Of a stretch of 64,000 nucleotides of DNA, positions 9,299 to 18,654 are shown one piece after another. Position 1 is the stretch's first letter; each line of letters begins with the position of its first letter. This DNA is from Sphingobacterium faecale (GTDB lineage Bacteria; Bacteroidota; Bacteroidia; Sphingobacteriales; Sphingobacteriaceae). The position numbers and the translations under genes are program-made. The stretch spans positions 105,439 to 169,438 of the forward strand of contig NZ_JAERTY010000012.1 in assembly GCF_016746095.1 (NCBI RefSeq). Reading direction: 5' to 3'. The notes under the pieces were generated by a model. That model worked only from the letters and a program-made list of their open reading frames with translations, had not been told where the DNA came from and did no database searches.

Positions 9299-10504
9299 TT
9301 AATACTCGAATGTCACATATTCTACACTTTCTAATTTTCCATTATCCCATATTTTTTTATCAATTCGGGTAGGAGCACCTTCTTTTCCATAAATGTATTG
9401 AAAGCTATAAATTAGATCTTCTGTAGTATCTTCGTAGGTTTCAAACCTTTTGTCGCCACGTGCCCCCAAATCAAGACTCCTGTTATATATTCTTACAGGA
9501 TTGTTCTGGTTGCACGATAAGAACAGCTGAGTGGGGAGAAAATAATCTGCAGCATGTATTAATTTTGATAGCCCTGTTACTCCATTGAATGGAGCTGGAT
9601 TATCATCGTATTCTATGATAGTAGCGAGTAATGCATAATTCGTATTGCTGATGGATACCACATGTACTAAGTTACCTTTTTTAAATTTCATGCGTAGTCT
9701 GTGGCCCCCTGGATAATGCGCAATGACTACATCATCTTCTTCGTAGGTAAATGATATTGGAGGATCTCCAATCATAACTGACTCGGCAGATTTATGCTGT
9801 GTCATACGTTTTTCATCATTACCCTGAGCCGAGGCATATACAAAGATATCTTTACCCATATTACCATCGATTTCCGTAATCATATCACCGGTATATTTAT
9901 ATTTAAAGAGCGGAAAACGATTTCCATCAATATTAAACCCTATACTTTGCAGCTTACCCCCTGTATACACAACCTCATAGTTTGTCTTAGTCGGATTGTT
10001 CGAATCCCAAAAAGACATTTTCTTTGCTATTGCCTTTTTTGTAGCGCCACCACCGCCGCTTTGCCCAGAATTTAACCATCCTCCCGAAAAATTAAAATCT
10101 TTTTTTAGGTATAATTTGTTTCCTTGATTGGTTAAGACCATGGTTTCGGGTTGAAGGTCTGCTATTGAGAAACGCATAGGCTCACCCGTCTTGTCGTTGA
10201 CTATATTTATACCGGTATCATCTACATCAAAAGAGAATTTAAAATCTTGCTGAGCGTTTGTTAAAATACCTGCTGCGCTGAACAGTTGCCCCGTACCATC
10301 ACTATTTAGTAATAGGCTGAGGTCATTTTCGGATATCGTGATGTCGATACCATCCCGGATTAAACGACCAATGTCCCACTTACCTATGGCCTCATCAAAC
10401 TTACTTTTGACATATTCTTTAATTTTCTTGCAGCTAGACATTTGCATGGAAGAGCCTATTAGCGTAAATATCAGGAAGTAATAGCTTATTTTTTTCATAA
10501 TCAA
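9299..10504 (-). CDS. Large lipoprotein of unknown function
   Basis: 401 aa. A hydrophobic N-terminus leads to QMSSCKKIKEYV, with a lipobox Cys. The first 130 residues include a short amphipathic helix and a lipocalin-like description of thresholds (FSFDVDDTGINIVND); residues 170-401 consist of short beta segments ending in YEVVYTGG, FKYKYTGDMI and LESVEYVTFEY, a YD-repeat-like texture shared with the next minus-strand lipoprotein. Met1 and Met3 are both possible starts. No catalytic motif seen; probably an outer-membrane-anchored surface protein. Confidence 0.75.
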   Translation of the reverse strand: MIMKKISYYFLIFTLIGSSMQMSSCKKIKEYVKSKFDEAIGKWDIGRLIRDGIDITISENDLSLLLNSDGTGQLFSAAGILTNAQQDFKFSFDVDDTGINIVNDKTGEPMRFSIADLQPETMVLTNQGNKLYLKKDFNFSGGWLNSGQSGGGGATKKAIAKKMSFWDSNNPTKTNYEVVYTGGKLQSIGFNIDGNRFPLFKYKYTGDMITEIDGNMGKDIFVYASAQGNDEKRMTQHKSAESVMIGDPPISFTYEEDDVVIAHYPGGHRLRMKFKKGNLVHVVSISNTNYALLATIIEYDDNPAPFNGVTGLSKLIHAADYFLPTQLFLSCNQNNPVRIYNRSLDLGARGDKRFETYEDTTEDLIYSFQYIYGKEGAPTRIDKKIWDNGKLESVEYVTFEY

Positions 10505-10599
10505 AGCTATATTAGGCTATGCTTTTAAGCAATACCCTTTTATAGGTATTTTTGTCCAATACATAGAATGACTTGATTTAGGGCGCATATTCATATCCT

Positions 10600-10641
10600 G
10601 CCTACGAACTACAGGTCAGCTGATTTTGTGAAGTTTTGCGG
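10600..10641. repeat. Direct repeat copy 1 flanking a lipoprotein gene
   Basis: About 42 bases containing CTACAGGTCAGCTGATTTTG; a near-identical copy lies at 11612-11654 in the same orientation (a few substitutions). The two copies flank the lipoprotein gene 10652-11401, so the gene sits inside a pair of direct repeats about 1 kb apart. Confidence 0.6.
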
Positions 10642-10651
10642 AACCAATACT

Positions 10652-11401
10652 TTATTTATTATAGAAATACTCTTTATCATACAGGTCAGAGGTACATGAC
10701 GTAGGAAAATTATTTGAATTATATTTATATTTTATATGGCCTCCGGACACATGTTCATCATTAATATATTTCATATAACCGTTCACATTTTCTTCTGCAT
10801 ACACATATGGATCTATTCTTAGCAATTTATTCCAGCCTATTATATTTTTGTGAGGGTTTGCTTTTCCTATTTCAAGTGTAATAAAATCTCCCGTACCGTC
10901 TAAATCTAACTGCGTTATAGAATTGTCTAAAGCATTGTATTTAATTTCTACTTGTTTCTTTAAGACTTCGCCTTCACGGTATTTAACCGTTTGACTTCCG
11001 TCTGTATTGTACTCAACCGTTGCCGTGATTTCGCAGGCAAAGCAAGTTTCAGAATCAGTTTCGTAATTTTCTGCCCACATTCTCAACTTGCCGTCTACGT
11101 ATATGAAACTTTGACTTTTCACAATTCCGTCCTCATTACTTTCTGCTATTTTGGTAATTTCATTACCCGTGTAAGTATAGTTAAAAACGGTAGTTCCCAA
11201 GTCAGAAGTTTCGGTGATTTTTTTGATTTTTGTACCATCATATTCATACAAACTAGAGGTTTTTTTTCCTTCCACATCTGTGGTAATGATTTTTGTAACC
11301 AATATGGCGTCAGTGTTGGTGCTGTCATCGTCATCTTTTTCACACGATACCGTCATCGCTCCTATGAGGATTAGAGTTAAAAATAGTTTGATCTGTTTCA
11401 T
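10652..11401 (-). CDS. Lipoprotein with YD-like beta repeats (DUF4595-like)
   Basis: 249 aa lipoprotein (GAMTVSCEKDDDDS, Cys20 followed by an acidic run). The body has repeated short strands, such as SSLYEYDGTKIKKITE, FNYTYTGNEITKIAE and SFIYVDGKLRMWAEN, a pattern typical of DUF4595 or YD-like Bacteroidota surface lipoproteins. The acidic residues after the Cys resemble a lipoprotein surface-export signal. The gene is flanked by direct repeats at 10600 and 11612. Substrate and role are unknown. Confidence 0.75.
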   Translation of the reverse strand: MKQIKLFLTLILIGAMTVSCEKDDDDSTNTDAILVTKIITTDVEGKKTSSLYEYDGTKIKKITETSDLGTTVFNYTYTGNEITKIAESNEDGIVKSQSFIYVDGKLRMWAENYETDSETCFACEITATVEYNTDGSQTVKYREGEVLKKQVEIKYNALDNSITQLDLDGTGDFITLEIGKANPHKNIIGWNKLLRIDPYVYAEENVNGYMKYINDEHVSGGHIKYKYNSNNFPTSCTSDLYDKEYFYNK

Positions 11402-11611
11402 TTTTGATTAATTTTTTGAAAGTATAATATTGGCACAAATGTATTCCCAATGGGTTTTTAATGTCAATTTTCTGGGATAGAATGGTGATTTTAGGGGTAG
11501 AAAGTTTTTTGAGGTCTTTTCTGATGGAGAAAATCAGCTTATTTTTCCCAATAGTACCAAAACTAGGGTAGACTTCTCTGTTTTTGAAGCCTTATCGTTT
11601 GCGCGTATACG

Positions 11612-11654
11612 GCCTACCAACTACAGGACAGCTGATTTTGTGAGGTTTTGCGGA
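11612..11654. repeat. Direct repeat copy 2 flanking a lipoprotein gene
   Basis: Second copy of the 42-base repeat at 10600-10641. The rest of the gap 11402-11862 is AT-rich. It ends with a TATCTTG (11828-11834) that could be the -7 element for the TPR lipoprotein, although its upstream -33 element is poor. Confidence 0.6.
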
Positions 11655-11862
11655 TAAAGATCCTTCACATCAAAAAGAGCCATGTTGAGCATATCCGCTT
11701 CTGTAGCATATACATGACCCACTTATTGTTTGGTAATTTCGTCCGGTACGAGATTTTCTTTTATTGCATCGGTATGTATCTGATAATTTAATATTGAAAT
11801 CCCTATTTAATAAGAAGCAAAAAGTAGTATCTTGTAGAGATTCACTTACTCATTATTGATCT

Positions 11863-12549
11863 ATGCATATCATAAACCGAATAGTCATCCTTTCTCTCTT
11901 ATTCTTCATGGCATCGTGCGCACAGGAGAAAAAAAATGCCGATGACATTAGAATGTTGCCAAAGTATGGAGGTGTCCAGAAAAGCAAAGAACAGCTGGCT
12001 GCCGACCAGGACTTTTTAGATACAATTTTTAGTGACGATAAGTATAGAGATAATAAAAGACTAGCTTCGGACGAATTAATAAAAATCGGTTTTGACTATC
12101 TCTATAAGGGAGATGTTAAGACAGCCATGTACCGATTCAATCAGGCCTATTTGATTGATAGTACCAATACAGATATCTATTGGGGATTCGGTGGAGTATA
12201 TATGACGCAGTCGATGCCGGATAAAGCTAAAGAGCAGTATGAGATAGGACTGCGGGAGAATCCACAGAATACACATCTCCTTACGGATTTAGGGACTTAT
12301 TATATGATCAAGTTCCAAGAGGGAGAAAACAGGAATACTAAAGAATTAGAGCAGGCACTCAGCTTATTCGAAAAATCCTACGGGTTAGACGATAAGGATC
12401 AAAATACACTGATCAAATTATCAATGACTCATCTTTTAAATAGCAATTGTAAAGCAGCATGGAAGTATTATAGCGAATGTCAGGCATTGGGTGGACTTCC
12501 GATTACCAAAGAATATAGCGCTCATCTGCAGGCTACCTGTATAGAGTAG
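11863..12549 (+). CDS. TPR-containing lipoprotein
   Basis: 228 aa. Lipoprotein signal ending FFMASCAQEKK (Cys19). From about residue 75 it holds three TPR-like helical pairs: GFDYLYKGDVKTAMYRFNQA, DKAKEQYEIGLRENPQN, and ALSLFEKSYGLDDKDQN. TPRs mediate protein-protein contacts, here on the periplasmic or outer face. It stands alone, with TATCTTG 29 bases upstream of the ATG. The partner is unknown. Confidence 0.8.
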   Translation: MHIINRIVILSLLFFMASCAQEKKNADDIRMLPKYGGVQKSKEQLAADQDFLDTIFSDDKYRDNKRLASDELIKIGFDYLYKGDVKTAMYRFNQAYLIDSTNTDIYWGFGGVYMTQSMPDKAKEQYEIGLRENPQNTHLLTDLGTYYMIKFQEGENRNTKELEQALSLFEKSYGLDDKDQNTLIKLSMTHLLNSNCKAAWKYYSECQALGGLPITKEYSAHLQATCIE

Positions 12550-12659
12550 GTCCTGTTGGGATAAATTCAGTCCATTATTGGAGCGTCCACTGCCAGAGGA
12601 ATCATTGTGAATATACGCCTTCAAGCGTTATAGGGACCCACGCTGTGCTTATTTCGGAT

Positions 12660-12842
12660 CTATGAGTTTATGATCGCCGCAGCTATCAACCCAGTAATGG
12701 TCGCTAATACGGTAGTGATCTTAATAGCACGTGAATGGGTGGTTGAAAACAAAAGCGCAAATACGCCTGCTATTGGTGATAAGAAAAAAGTAACATCTAA
12801 TGCTCTTTTATTTCCGTCTTTGTACCTGTCTAGTTTACTCAT
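12660..12842 (-). CDS. Small two-helix membrane protein
   Basis: 60 aa: a charged N-terminus (SKLDRYKDGNKRALD), a hydrophobic helix around 18-33, a short polar turn (TTHSRAIK) and a second helix to the end (TTVLATITGLIAAAIINS). A decayed copy of its C-terminus exists at 9097-9143, and its coding pattern survives there, which supports it as a real gene family. It is convergent with the TPR lipoprotein. Function unknown; the size and topology suit a small membrane effector or immunity-type protein, but that is speculation. Confidence 0.5.
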   Translation of the reverse strand: MSKLDRYKDGNKRALDVTFFLSPIAGVFALLFSTTHSRAIKITTVLATITGLIAAAIINS

Positions 12843-13019
12843 GTCTAATAACTTTATTGATTGTGAGCCATGGGCGCCGAATAAATATACACATAATTTC
12901 TAAGAAGTAAGGAGAAACTGTCATTCAGATGAAGGAGAGCGATCAGAGACTACAAATGCAGTCTATAATTCTAAATAAGTAATTGCGTAACCTAAAAATA
13001 ATAAATAAATTGTAACTAT

Positions 13020-13901
13020 ATGTATCATTATAAACCATTTCTCACGTTACTATGCTGTACAGCTTTATTATTAAGCAGTGTGCCAGCCTACAGTCAAACC
13101 AAGCTAGCGTTAGAAAATATCAATGAAAAACTAGAAGAAGTATATACCACCGATCAGCTGACCCGAAGAGAACTAAACGAGGCGCAGAAAAAATACGGAT
13201 ACGGTTCCAAAGAATTTAATGAAAGGCTAAATGCGATGAACGTCCAGGACTCCATCAATCGCGGGATAGCTTTAAATATATTGGATAGATTTGGCTGGCT
13301 TGACAAGACCGTCTTATCAGATAAAGCAAACAAAGCTTTTTTCTACACCATCCAGCACGCAGACCTCGAAACTCAAATAAAATATAAGCACTTCATGGAA
13401 GAAGCTTTCCGAAGTGGACAGATATCGAATCACGAATATGCTATATTTCAGGATCGTCTAAGCGTTAGATTAGGGAAGAACCAACTGTTTGGCAGCCAGA
13501 CCGCCTTCGACAACATTGGGAATTCCTACCTATACCCAGTTGATAATATCGATTCCATCCATAGGAGGAGGGCCGAGATCGGTCTCCAGGAACTAGAGCT
13601 GCAGCTTAAACAATCAAATATTAAATACGACTTTCCGCAAAGCAATAGCTCAATATATGACATTACGTTGATTGGACATTTTTGGAACACGTCCAATATT
13701 GGTGTCGCCAATATTGCTGTATGGCATGGCGAAAACCTTATTGGAAAATCTGATTTAAATGGCTTTCTCTTTAGCAAATACAGTTTTTTCGACAAAGACG
13801 AAATAACGCTTACATTCAGGCAATTGGATAAAACTGTCGGTCAGCAACAGATAAAAAAGGGAAAAGACTTTTACGAGCTATATATTCAAATAAAGCAGTA
13901 A
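13020..13901 (+). CDS. Exported protein of unknown function
   Basis: 293 aa, cleavable signal peptide ending SVPAYSQ. Residues 30-200 are mostly helical and charged (LEEVYTTDQLTRRELNEAQK); residues 215-290 look like an Ig/peptidase-regulatory beta fold (GVANIAVWHGENLIGKSDLN, DEITLTFRQL). The C-terminal part resembles a carboxypeptidase-regulatory-like domain. Single gene with AT-rich upstream DNA. No recognised enzyme motif. Confidence 0.7.
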   Translation: MYHYKPFLTLLCCTALLLSSVPAYSQTKLALENINEKLEEVYTTDQLTRRELNEAQKKYGYGSKEFNERLNAMNVQDSINRGIALNILDRFGWLDKTVLSDKANKAFFYTIQHADLETQIKYKHFMEEAFRSGQISNHEYAIFQDRLSVRLGKNQLFGSQTAFDNIGNSYLYPVDNIDSIHRRRAEIGLQELELQLKQSNIKYDFPQSNSSIYDITLIGHFWNTSNIGVANIAVWHGENLIGKSDLNGFLFSKYSFFDKDEITLTFRQLDKTVGQQQIKKGKDFYELYIQIKQ

Positions 13902-14375
13902 CTCTATTAAATTTATACTAATAGCGGCGATCATCCTTACGTTGACCGCATAGGTTACATCCTCCTATGAGCCTATTTTCGTTCCATAAAACCTTTTTAA
14001 TCTCAATTCATCTAATGTCTCCTTTTCTGTACTTTACCAGTTTACCCCTTACTTTATCAGGTGAGGTCTGTTTTATTTTGGTTGGTTTCATGTTTTAGCG
14101 CTTTAATAGTGTAGCGGACCATTCATCCCAATACACGATAGTACTATCATCTGTAGTTAGCTTTGGTATCTTACCAAAATCTGACTCGTTATTTTGAACC
14201 ACTATTTTTATAAAAAAAGCTAATGATTAAGTTATTGAGAAAAAATATTCACGACTACCGTTGGTAAGCATTTCTGACCTTCAAAAAAGGACTAGAATAC
14301 TACACTCTTGCTATGAAGATTCAGTATTTGAATTATTACTGCAATGTTCGTAACTATATAGCTGAAAACAAGTTA
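13902..14375. other. Gene-poor stretch
   Basis: About 470 bases with no convincing gene. A 27-codon minus-strand reading frame at 14008-14091 (starting MKPTKIKQTSPDKV, very basic) is open but too short to support. No repeat, terminator or promoter that I can defend. Confidence 0.4.
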
Positions 14376-14936
14376 TTAGTTCAAATTGATATTCACTAAT
14401 TTTTGGGTTGACATCTCTTTGATTTTCATATATTCCATTTCAATAAATTCATATTCATCAATCGTGATTTCTAAAGTGCTCTGTAATACAAAATTTTTTA
14501 GTTTAGTAGTAGGATCAACCGTATAAAATAATAGCGTACCTACCTGTTTGGACTCATATTCGTCTGTTGGAATAAAATCAATATTGTATTTTATTGCTTC
14601 ATAGGATTTTAACTCTGATAGTTTAATTCCATTATTAATCTGATGGCTGATATTGTCTATAGCCAGCAAGAAAAATTCTTCACCTCTATGATGCCACATG
14701 TATGTTTTGAAAAAAGCAAACGACACTATTAATCCAAGTGTTAGAGGAACGAAAGACATGGGGCCAAGATGATCAAAAATATTAAATATGATAATCAAAG
14801 AAAAAGTGGCAGCTAAAGAGATTGTCGATAGTAAAGCAAATATAAACTTATATGTTTTCGGATGCACCATTTTAATCACAAACGAGATATGATCTTCATT
14901 CTCTTCAAAGTAAATGTCGTTTCGAGTTAGAGGCAT
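14376..14936 (-). CDS. Two-helix inner-membrane protein of unknown function
   Basis: 186 aa. A cytosolic N-terminus of about 28 residues precedes two transmembrane helices (FIFALLSTISLAATFSLIII and FVPLTLGLIVSFAFFKTY), followed by a 110-residue soluble domain (EEFFLLAIDNISHQINNGIK onwards). The layout, a PH-like or bPH-like soluble region after two helices, is common in small accessory-region proteins. Single gene; partners and role unknown. Confidence 0.7.
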   Translation of the reverse strand: MPLTRNDIYFEENEDHISFVIKMVHPKTYKFIFALLSTISLAATFSLIIIFNIFDHLGPMSFVPLTLGLIVSFAFFKTYMWHHRGEEFFLLAIDNISHQINNGIKLSELKSYEAIKYNIDFIPTDEYESKQVGTLLFYTVDPTTKLKNFVLQSTLEITIDEYEFIEMEYMKIKEMSTQKLVNINLN

Positions 14937-15240
14937 TGTATTATTGCTATTTTGTTAGGTCCATATTTAGATTATAAGTTTCTTATCTATTATAAAGCTA
15001 AGAAATATAATTATAGTTTTTCCGGGCCAATGTTTTTCTTTTTTGAACTTTGGGTGCTTATGAAGCCGTTACGAAACAGATAACTTGACCCAATTAATAA
15101 TGTCGTTTTTACTAGCTTAACGTGTAATTATCCTTTAATATTGGGATATTTCTTTAGTAGCTCTTTTCTGATGGATATAACTATTGTTTCTCTGGTTTCG
15201 GGGGCGCAACTGGCTCATCTACCTAGTTGAGTTTAATGTT
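14937..15240. other. Intergenic DNA without recognised features
   Basis: No supported gene. It leads into the decayed gene cluster that begins at 15241. Confidence 0.3.
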
Positions 15241-15426
15241 CATCTGATATAAAAATCACTTTTAGTGCAGTCTCGCACGACCGTCCGTCACCACTGGTAG
15301 CGATTGTTTTGCGTATTGCTCGGTATCTATTCTTACACAAGCTCACTGTTGATGTATAGATAGAGTTCGTCCTCTTTAATTTTTCAGGATCATCTTTGCC
15401 GTATATTTGATCAATATCTCAATAAA
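15241..15426 (-). pseudogene. Fused remnants of a DUF4919-like gene tail and an EF-Tu-like gene head
   Basis: Bases 15241-15332 match 30544-30637, inside the DUF4919-like gene; the sequence then jumps and 15333-15420 match about 31480-31570, the start of the EF-Tu-domain-like gene. Relative to the intact locus about 850 bases are deleted at the junction. Neither fragment can be translated into a full product. Confidence 0.7.
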
Positions 15427-15798
15427 TTAACTTAAAAAACCCGATAATAAGTCACCATCAAAATCTATTTTATAGATGTTTCCGCTGAAGTCACTAAGGA
15501 GAATACCATCGTTGTCCATTTTGAAAACCTCTGCATTATCTATAGATACAAAGATGTCAGCACCACCAAACTCCCATTTTTTATTCCCGTCTCTGTCTAG
15601 CTTTGTTATCAGAAGTTCACCATGCACAATGTAGCCGTCATGCAGTTTGAAAATTTGAAAACAAGTGGCCTGGTCAGCTTGGATTTTCCACTTTAAGGTA
15701 AGGTATATCGTTTCGTTAAGGACCTCAATAATCAAATCTTTATACGGGTGTTGGTTCATTTGTTGAACACTATCAATCTTTTCATTATCCTTCATCAT
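15427..15798 (-). pseudogene. Internally deleted copy of the beta-propeller-like gene at 31575
   Basis: 123 codons stay open. From MNQHPYKD onward it matches the 31575-32147 protein at both ends, but about 80 central residues are missing (the text jumps from VLNETIY to LTLKWKIQADQATCFQ). Its first codons (MMKDNEKID) are the head of the neighbouring LRR-like gene (MKDREKNN), whose body is deleted, apparently across a shared AAAAG. It is therefore the relic of a three-gene block. The frame being open may be chance; a short product is possible. Confidence 0.7.
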
Positions 15799-15821
15799 AT
15801 TTCCAGAGAAGAACTAAGAGA

Positions 15822-15845
15822 AATAGCGCTACAGTTTCCCTTACA
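15822..15845. repeat. GCGCTACGGTTTCCC-type interspersed repeat, copy 1
   Basis: Bases AATAGCGCTACAGTTTCCCT onwards. Other copies at 16822, 22209 and 35509. In this copy the downstream DNA also matches the promoter-bearing repeat (CTTGTGTTTTATGCAATGTT), but the -7 TATCTTG is lost. Confidence 0.6.
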
Positions 15846-15965
15846 AGAGTTATTTGTCATTCTTGTGTTTTATGCAATGTTATTTGTTTAGTTGCTCATT
15901 TACAGTTATATTAGCGTATAACCGATTAAATAAGCAATAAGCTTTAATACCAATTATGAGGATCC

Positions 15966-16826
15966 ATGGCTAACAATGAAATCATACTTTACCAAGCTGA
16001 TAATTTACCGGAACGTATCGAAGTAAGGATAGAGGACGAAACGGTTTGGTTATCTCAACAGCAAATGGCAGAATTATTTCAGCAGACAAAACAAAACATC
16101 AGTCTGCATATCTCCAACTGCTTTAAAGAAGGTGAATTAGACAAGCAAGCAACTGTCAAGGAATACTTGACAGTTCAGAAAGAAGGAAGCAGAAACGTAA
16201 AAAGAAAGATTGAATACTATAATCTCGATATGATCATATCAGTAGGTTACCGTGTTAAATCCCGGCAAGGTACACAATTCCGTATCTGGGCAACCAATGT
16301 ATTACGAGACTATATGTTAAAGGGCTATGTGCTAAATCAACGGATGAATCGTCTGGAAAATACCGTAGAAGGTTTGGTCAATAAGGTACAGAATATAGAT
16401 TTTCAAATTAAATCCTCCGAGTTACCCCATCAAGGGTTGTTTTTTGATGGTCAAGTTTATGACGCCTATAAATTTGCGAGTAATGTTATAAGAAAAGCAA
16501 CATCTTCCATTGTCCTCATTGATAATTATCTAGATGATACCGTACTAACGCTATTGAGCAAAAGGAAGAAGAATGTAAAAGTGCATATTTATACCGCTAG
16601 TATCAGCAAGCAATTGCGACTGGATGTAGAAAAGCACAATCAACAATACCCTACTGTTGCGATCCATGAATTCAAGCAGAGCCATGACCGATTTCTTATT
16701 ATTGACGGGAGCGAGCTTTACCATATCGGCGCATCGTTAAAAGATCTGGGAAAAAAGTGGTTTGCTTTTTCAAGAATGGATAGTTTGGTAGAGGAAGTTT
16801 TGGCTAGAGTTAAAATGGTAAAATAG
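15966..16826 (+). CDS. RhuM-type DNA-binding protein fused to a PLD-like domain
   Basis: 286 aa. Residues 1-125 match the RhuM (virulence RhuM/ORF6N-like) domain: EDETVWLSQQQMAELFQQTK, EYYNLDMIISVGYRVKS and GTQFRIWATNVLRDYMLKGY. Residues 150-285 look like a phospholipase-D-like region (SSIVLIDNYLDDTVLTLL, then HDRFLIIDGSELYHIGASLK, ending KWFAFSRMDS), with one HxK-like HDRFLIID element only. RhuM proteins are usual in mobile and defence regions; the molecular role is unclear. A detached copy of its last 44 codons is at 23564. The stop codon overlaps an interspersed repeat. Confidence 0.85.
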   Translation: MANNEIILYQADNLPERIEVRIEDETVWLSQQQMAELFQQTKQNISLHISNCFKEGELDKQATVKEYLTVQKEGSRNVKRKIEYYNLDMIISVGYRVKSRQGTQFRIWATNVLRDYMLKGYVLNQRMNRLENTVEGLVNKVQNIDFQIKSSELPHQGLFFDGQVYDAYKFASNVIRKATSSIVLIDNYLDDTVLTLLSKRKKNVKVHIYTASISKQLRLDVEKHNQQYPTVAIHEFKQSHDRFLIIDGSELYHIGASLKDLGKKWFAFSRMDSLVEEVLARVKMVK

Positions 16827-16845
16827 CGCTACGGTTTCCCGTACA
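16822..16845. repeat. GCGCTACGGTTTCCC-type interspersed repeat, copy 2
   Basis: Overlaps the RhuM stop codon (16824-16826). The rest of the gap to 17194 (about 350 bases) has no gene; it contains unrelated AT-rich DNA. Confidence 0.6.
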
Positions 16846-17194
16846 GAGGTTATTTGATATTGGTACGGTCTTCCTAATATTGCCTATAACAGTTGCGTCA
16901 GCGAAAGCTAATATACAAAATCTAGTACCAATCCGCTTTTATAAAGCACCCACAAACGTAGCATCCAACTGCAAAAATGAAACCTTGGCCGCATAGTTTT
17001 TAATTTCAAGTTTCTATCTCGCAAAAAACCAATTATATTGACTTTTTTCTTAAATTTAACTCATAGGAATGTGTTTTGGTTCACCTCACAGCTGAATTTA
17101 AGCTTTCAGCCCTAAAGTCCCCGCCTTCAGCAATATTCAAACTGTTAGCGGTAATTGTGACGAACTAACTGTCAAAAACTAAACTTATGACAAC

Positions 17195-17575
17195 ATGAAC
17201 GAAGAAAGACAAAAAATAATTCAGAACTATATTGACGGTTACAATGAATTCGATATAGAAAAAATGATCTGTGATTTTGACGACAATATCATTTTTAAAA
17301 ATGTTCAGAATGGCAAAGTGAATATGGTATTGAATGGAATAAATGAGTTTAAGCAACAAGCCGAACAAGCGAAATCATTTTTCGATAATAGACGACAACA
17401 AATCACTTTCTTAAAACACAACAATGGCACCACGGAAATAGAAGTAGATTATTCTGCGACTTTAGCAATGGATTTTCCAAATGGATTGAAAAAAGGCGAT
17501 AAATTAGAGCTAAAAGGAAAATCTGTTTTTGTGTTCTTTGGCGACAAGATTATTCAACTAACTGATGAATATTGA
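17195..17575 (+). CDS. NTF2/SnoaL-like domain protein
   Basis: 126 aa, soluble. The start helix (RQKIIQNYIDGYNEFDIEKM) and the following strands with a conserved-looking LNGINEFKQQAEQAKSFF helix match the NTF2-like fold with an alpha-helical N-terminus and curved sheet. Members bind small ligands or act as isomerases; the specific role is unknown. It is followed after 36 bases by the next plus-strand gene, and the three genes 17195-18647 run as a probable unit. Confidence 0.75.
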   Translation: MNEERQKIIQNYIDGYNEFDIEKMICDFDDNIIFKNVQNGKVNMVLNGINEFKQQAEQAKSFFDNRRQQITFLKHNNGTTEIEVDYSATLAMDFPNGLKKGDKLELKGKSVFVFFGDKIIQLTDEY

Positions 17576-17611
17576 GTGCAACTATTCAGTATTAATGTAT
17601 AAAATATAATT

Positions 17612-18073
17612 ATGAGCTATTTAGTAGATTTTAAAAATGTTAACGAGAAAGGATTAGAAACATCACCATTTGCATCTGCACTTGCTGGTTTGCGAGCCAA
17701 TGAAGCCCGATATTTTCAAAACAAATACAAAGCAGAATTTGTAACAACTCCAGTTTCAGATAGCAAAGAAACTTTGGATTGGGTTACAAATATTCTCAAG
17801 GAAGAACGCAATATTGTCATTGCATCAAAACCATTAGAAACCGCGTCACTACTTGTAGAAGGAATTAAATGGGTGTTTGTTTTTTATGAAAGCGGTCTTT
17901 CCATTAATGTACTATATACCTTGGACAGCTCAAAGAAAAGAGCCGTAGGTTTCAAACTTTCCGAAGGTATGGAAGTGCCGGAAGAACTGAACAAATTTAA
18001 ATTTGCCCAGCAGAAATCAAAATTGGCAGGAACAATAAGAGGTTCATTTTTTGTGATTAAAAAAGAATATTAA
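17612..18073 (+). CDS. Soluble protein of unknown function
   Basis: 153 aa, no signal peptide or membrane segment. A mixed alpha/beta texture is seen (LDWVTNILKEERNIVIASK, WVFVFYESGLSINVLYTL). I do not recognise the family. It is placed between the NTF2-like gene and the YdeI-like gene with 10 bases to the latter, suggesting one transcript. Confidence 0.65.
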   Translation: MSYLVDFKNVNEKGLETSPFASALAGLRANEARYFQNKYKAEFVTTPVSDSKETLDWVTNILKEERNIVIASKPLETASLLVEGIKWVFVFYESGLSINVLYTLDSSKKRAVGFKLSEGMEVPEELNKFKFAQQKSKLAGTIRGSFFVIKKEY

Positions 18074-18083
18074 TAGTATTTCG

Positions 18084-18647
18084 ATGGCAGAAGCGATAAT
18101 CAAATCTTTTAAATCCCAAGAAGCCTGGCGAAATTGGTTAGATAAAAATCAAGATATGCAGGAAGGCATCTGGCTACAAGTATTCAAAGTTAACTCTGGG
18201 ATTGAATCCATAAAAATTACAGAAGCTTTGGACGAAGCTCTATGCTTTGGTTGGATTGATGGACAGCGGAAAAGCTATGATGAACACTCGTACCTGCAGA
18301 AATACACACCAAGAAGAGCACAGAGCATTTGGTCAAAACGCAATATTGGTATAGTGGAAAAACTCATTGCAGACGGAAAGATGATGCCAAGGGGGTATGT
18401 AGAAATTGAAAAGGCTAAAACTGATGGTCGATGGGCAAGAGCTTACGACTCCCATACTACGATGCAGGATGCCGAAGACTTGTTGCAAGAATTAGCAAAG
18501 GATAAAGAAGCAGAAACATTTTATCAATCCCTTAGCAAGACCAATAAATTTGCTATCAATTTTAGATTACAAACCGCTAAGAAGCCTGAAACAAGAGCCA
18601 AAAGACTGAGGGAAATTTTGACAAACCTTCAACTGAAAAAAATGTGA
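18084..18647 (+). CDS. YdeI/OmpD-associated family protein
   Basis: 187 aa. The N-terminus SFKSQEAWRNWLDKNQDM, then GIWLQVFK, ALDEALCFGWIDGQRKSYD, YTPRRAQSIWSKRNI and the C-terminal LSKTNKFAINFRLQTAKKPE match the YdeI family. The E. coli relative is linked to bacteriocin/defensin protection; the biochemical activity is unknown. A second copy of the last 95 codons lies at 24807-25100, nearly identical in DNA, so the 3' part has been duplicated recently. Confidence 0.85.
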   Translation: MAEAIIKSFKSQEAWRNWLDKNQDMQEGIWLQVFKVNSGIESIKITEALDEALCFGWIDGQRKSYDEHSYLQKYTPRRAQSIWSKRNIGIVEKLIADGKMMPRGYVEIEKAKTDGRWARAYDSHTTMQDAEDLLQELAKDKEAETFYQSLSKTNKFAINFRLQTAKKPETRAKRLREILTNLQLKKM

Positions 18648-18654
18648 CAGAATG

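Noticed and set aside
10600..11654. Insertion-sequence ends for the direct repeats around the 10652 gene
   Set aside because: The repeats are direct rather than inverted and the enclosed gene is a lipoprotein, not a transposase.
12670..12903. A plus-strand 77-codon frame antisense to the small membrane gene
   Set aside because: The minus-strand reading gives a clean two-helix protein with a decayed paralogue at 9097; the plus-strand text is not protein-like.
14008..14091. 27-codon basic peptide in the gap 13902-14375
   Set aside because: Too short, no promoter or homologous copy in the window to support it.
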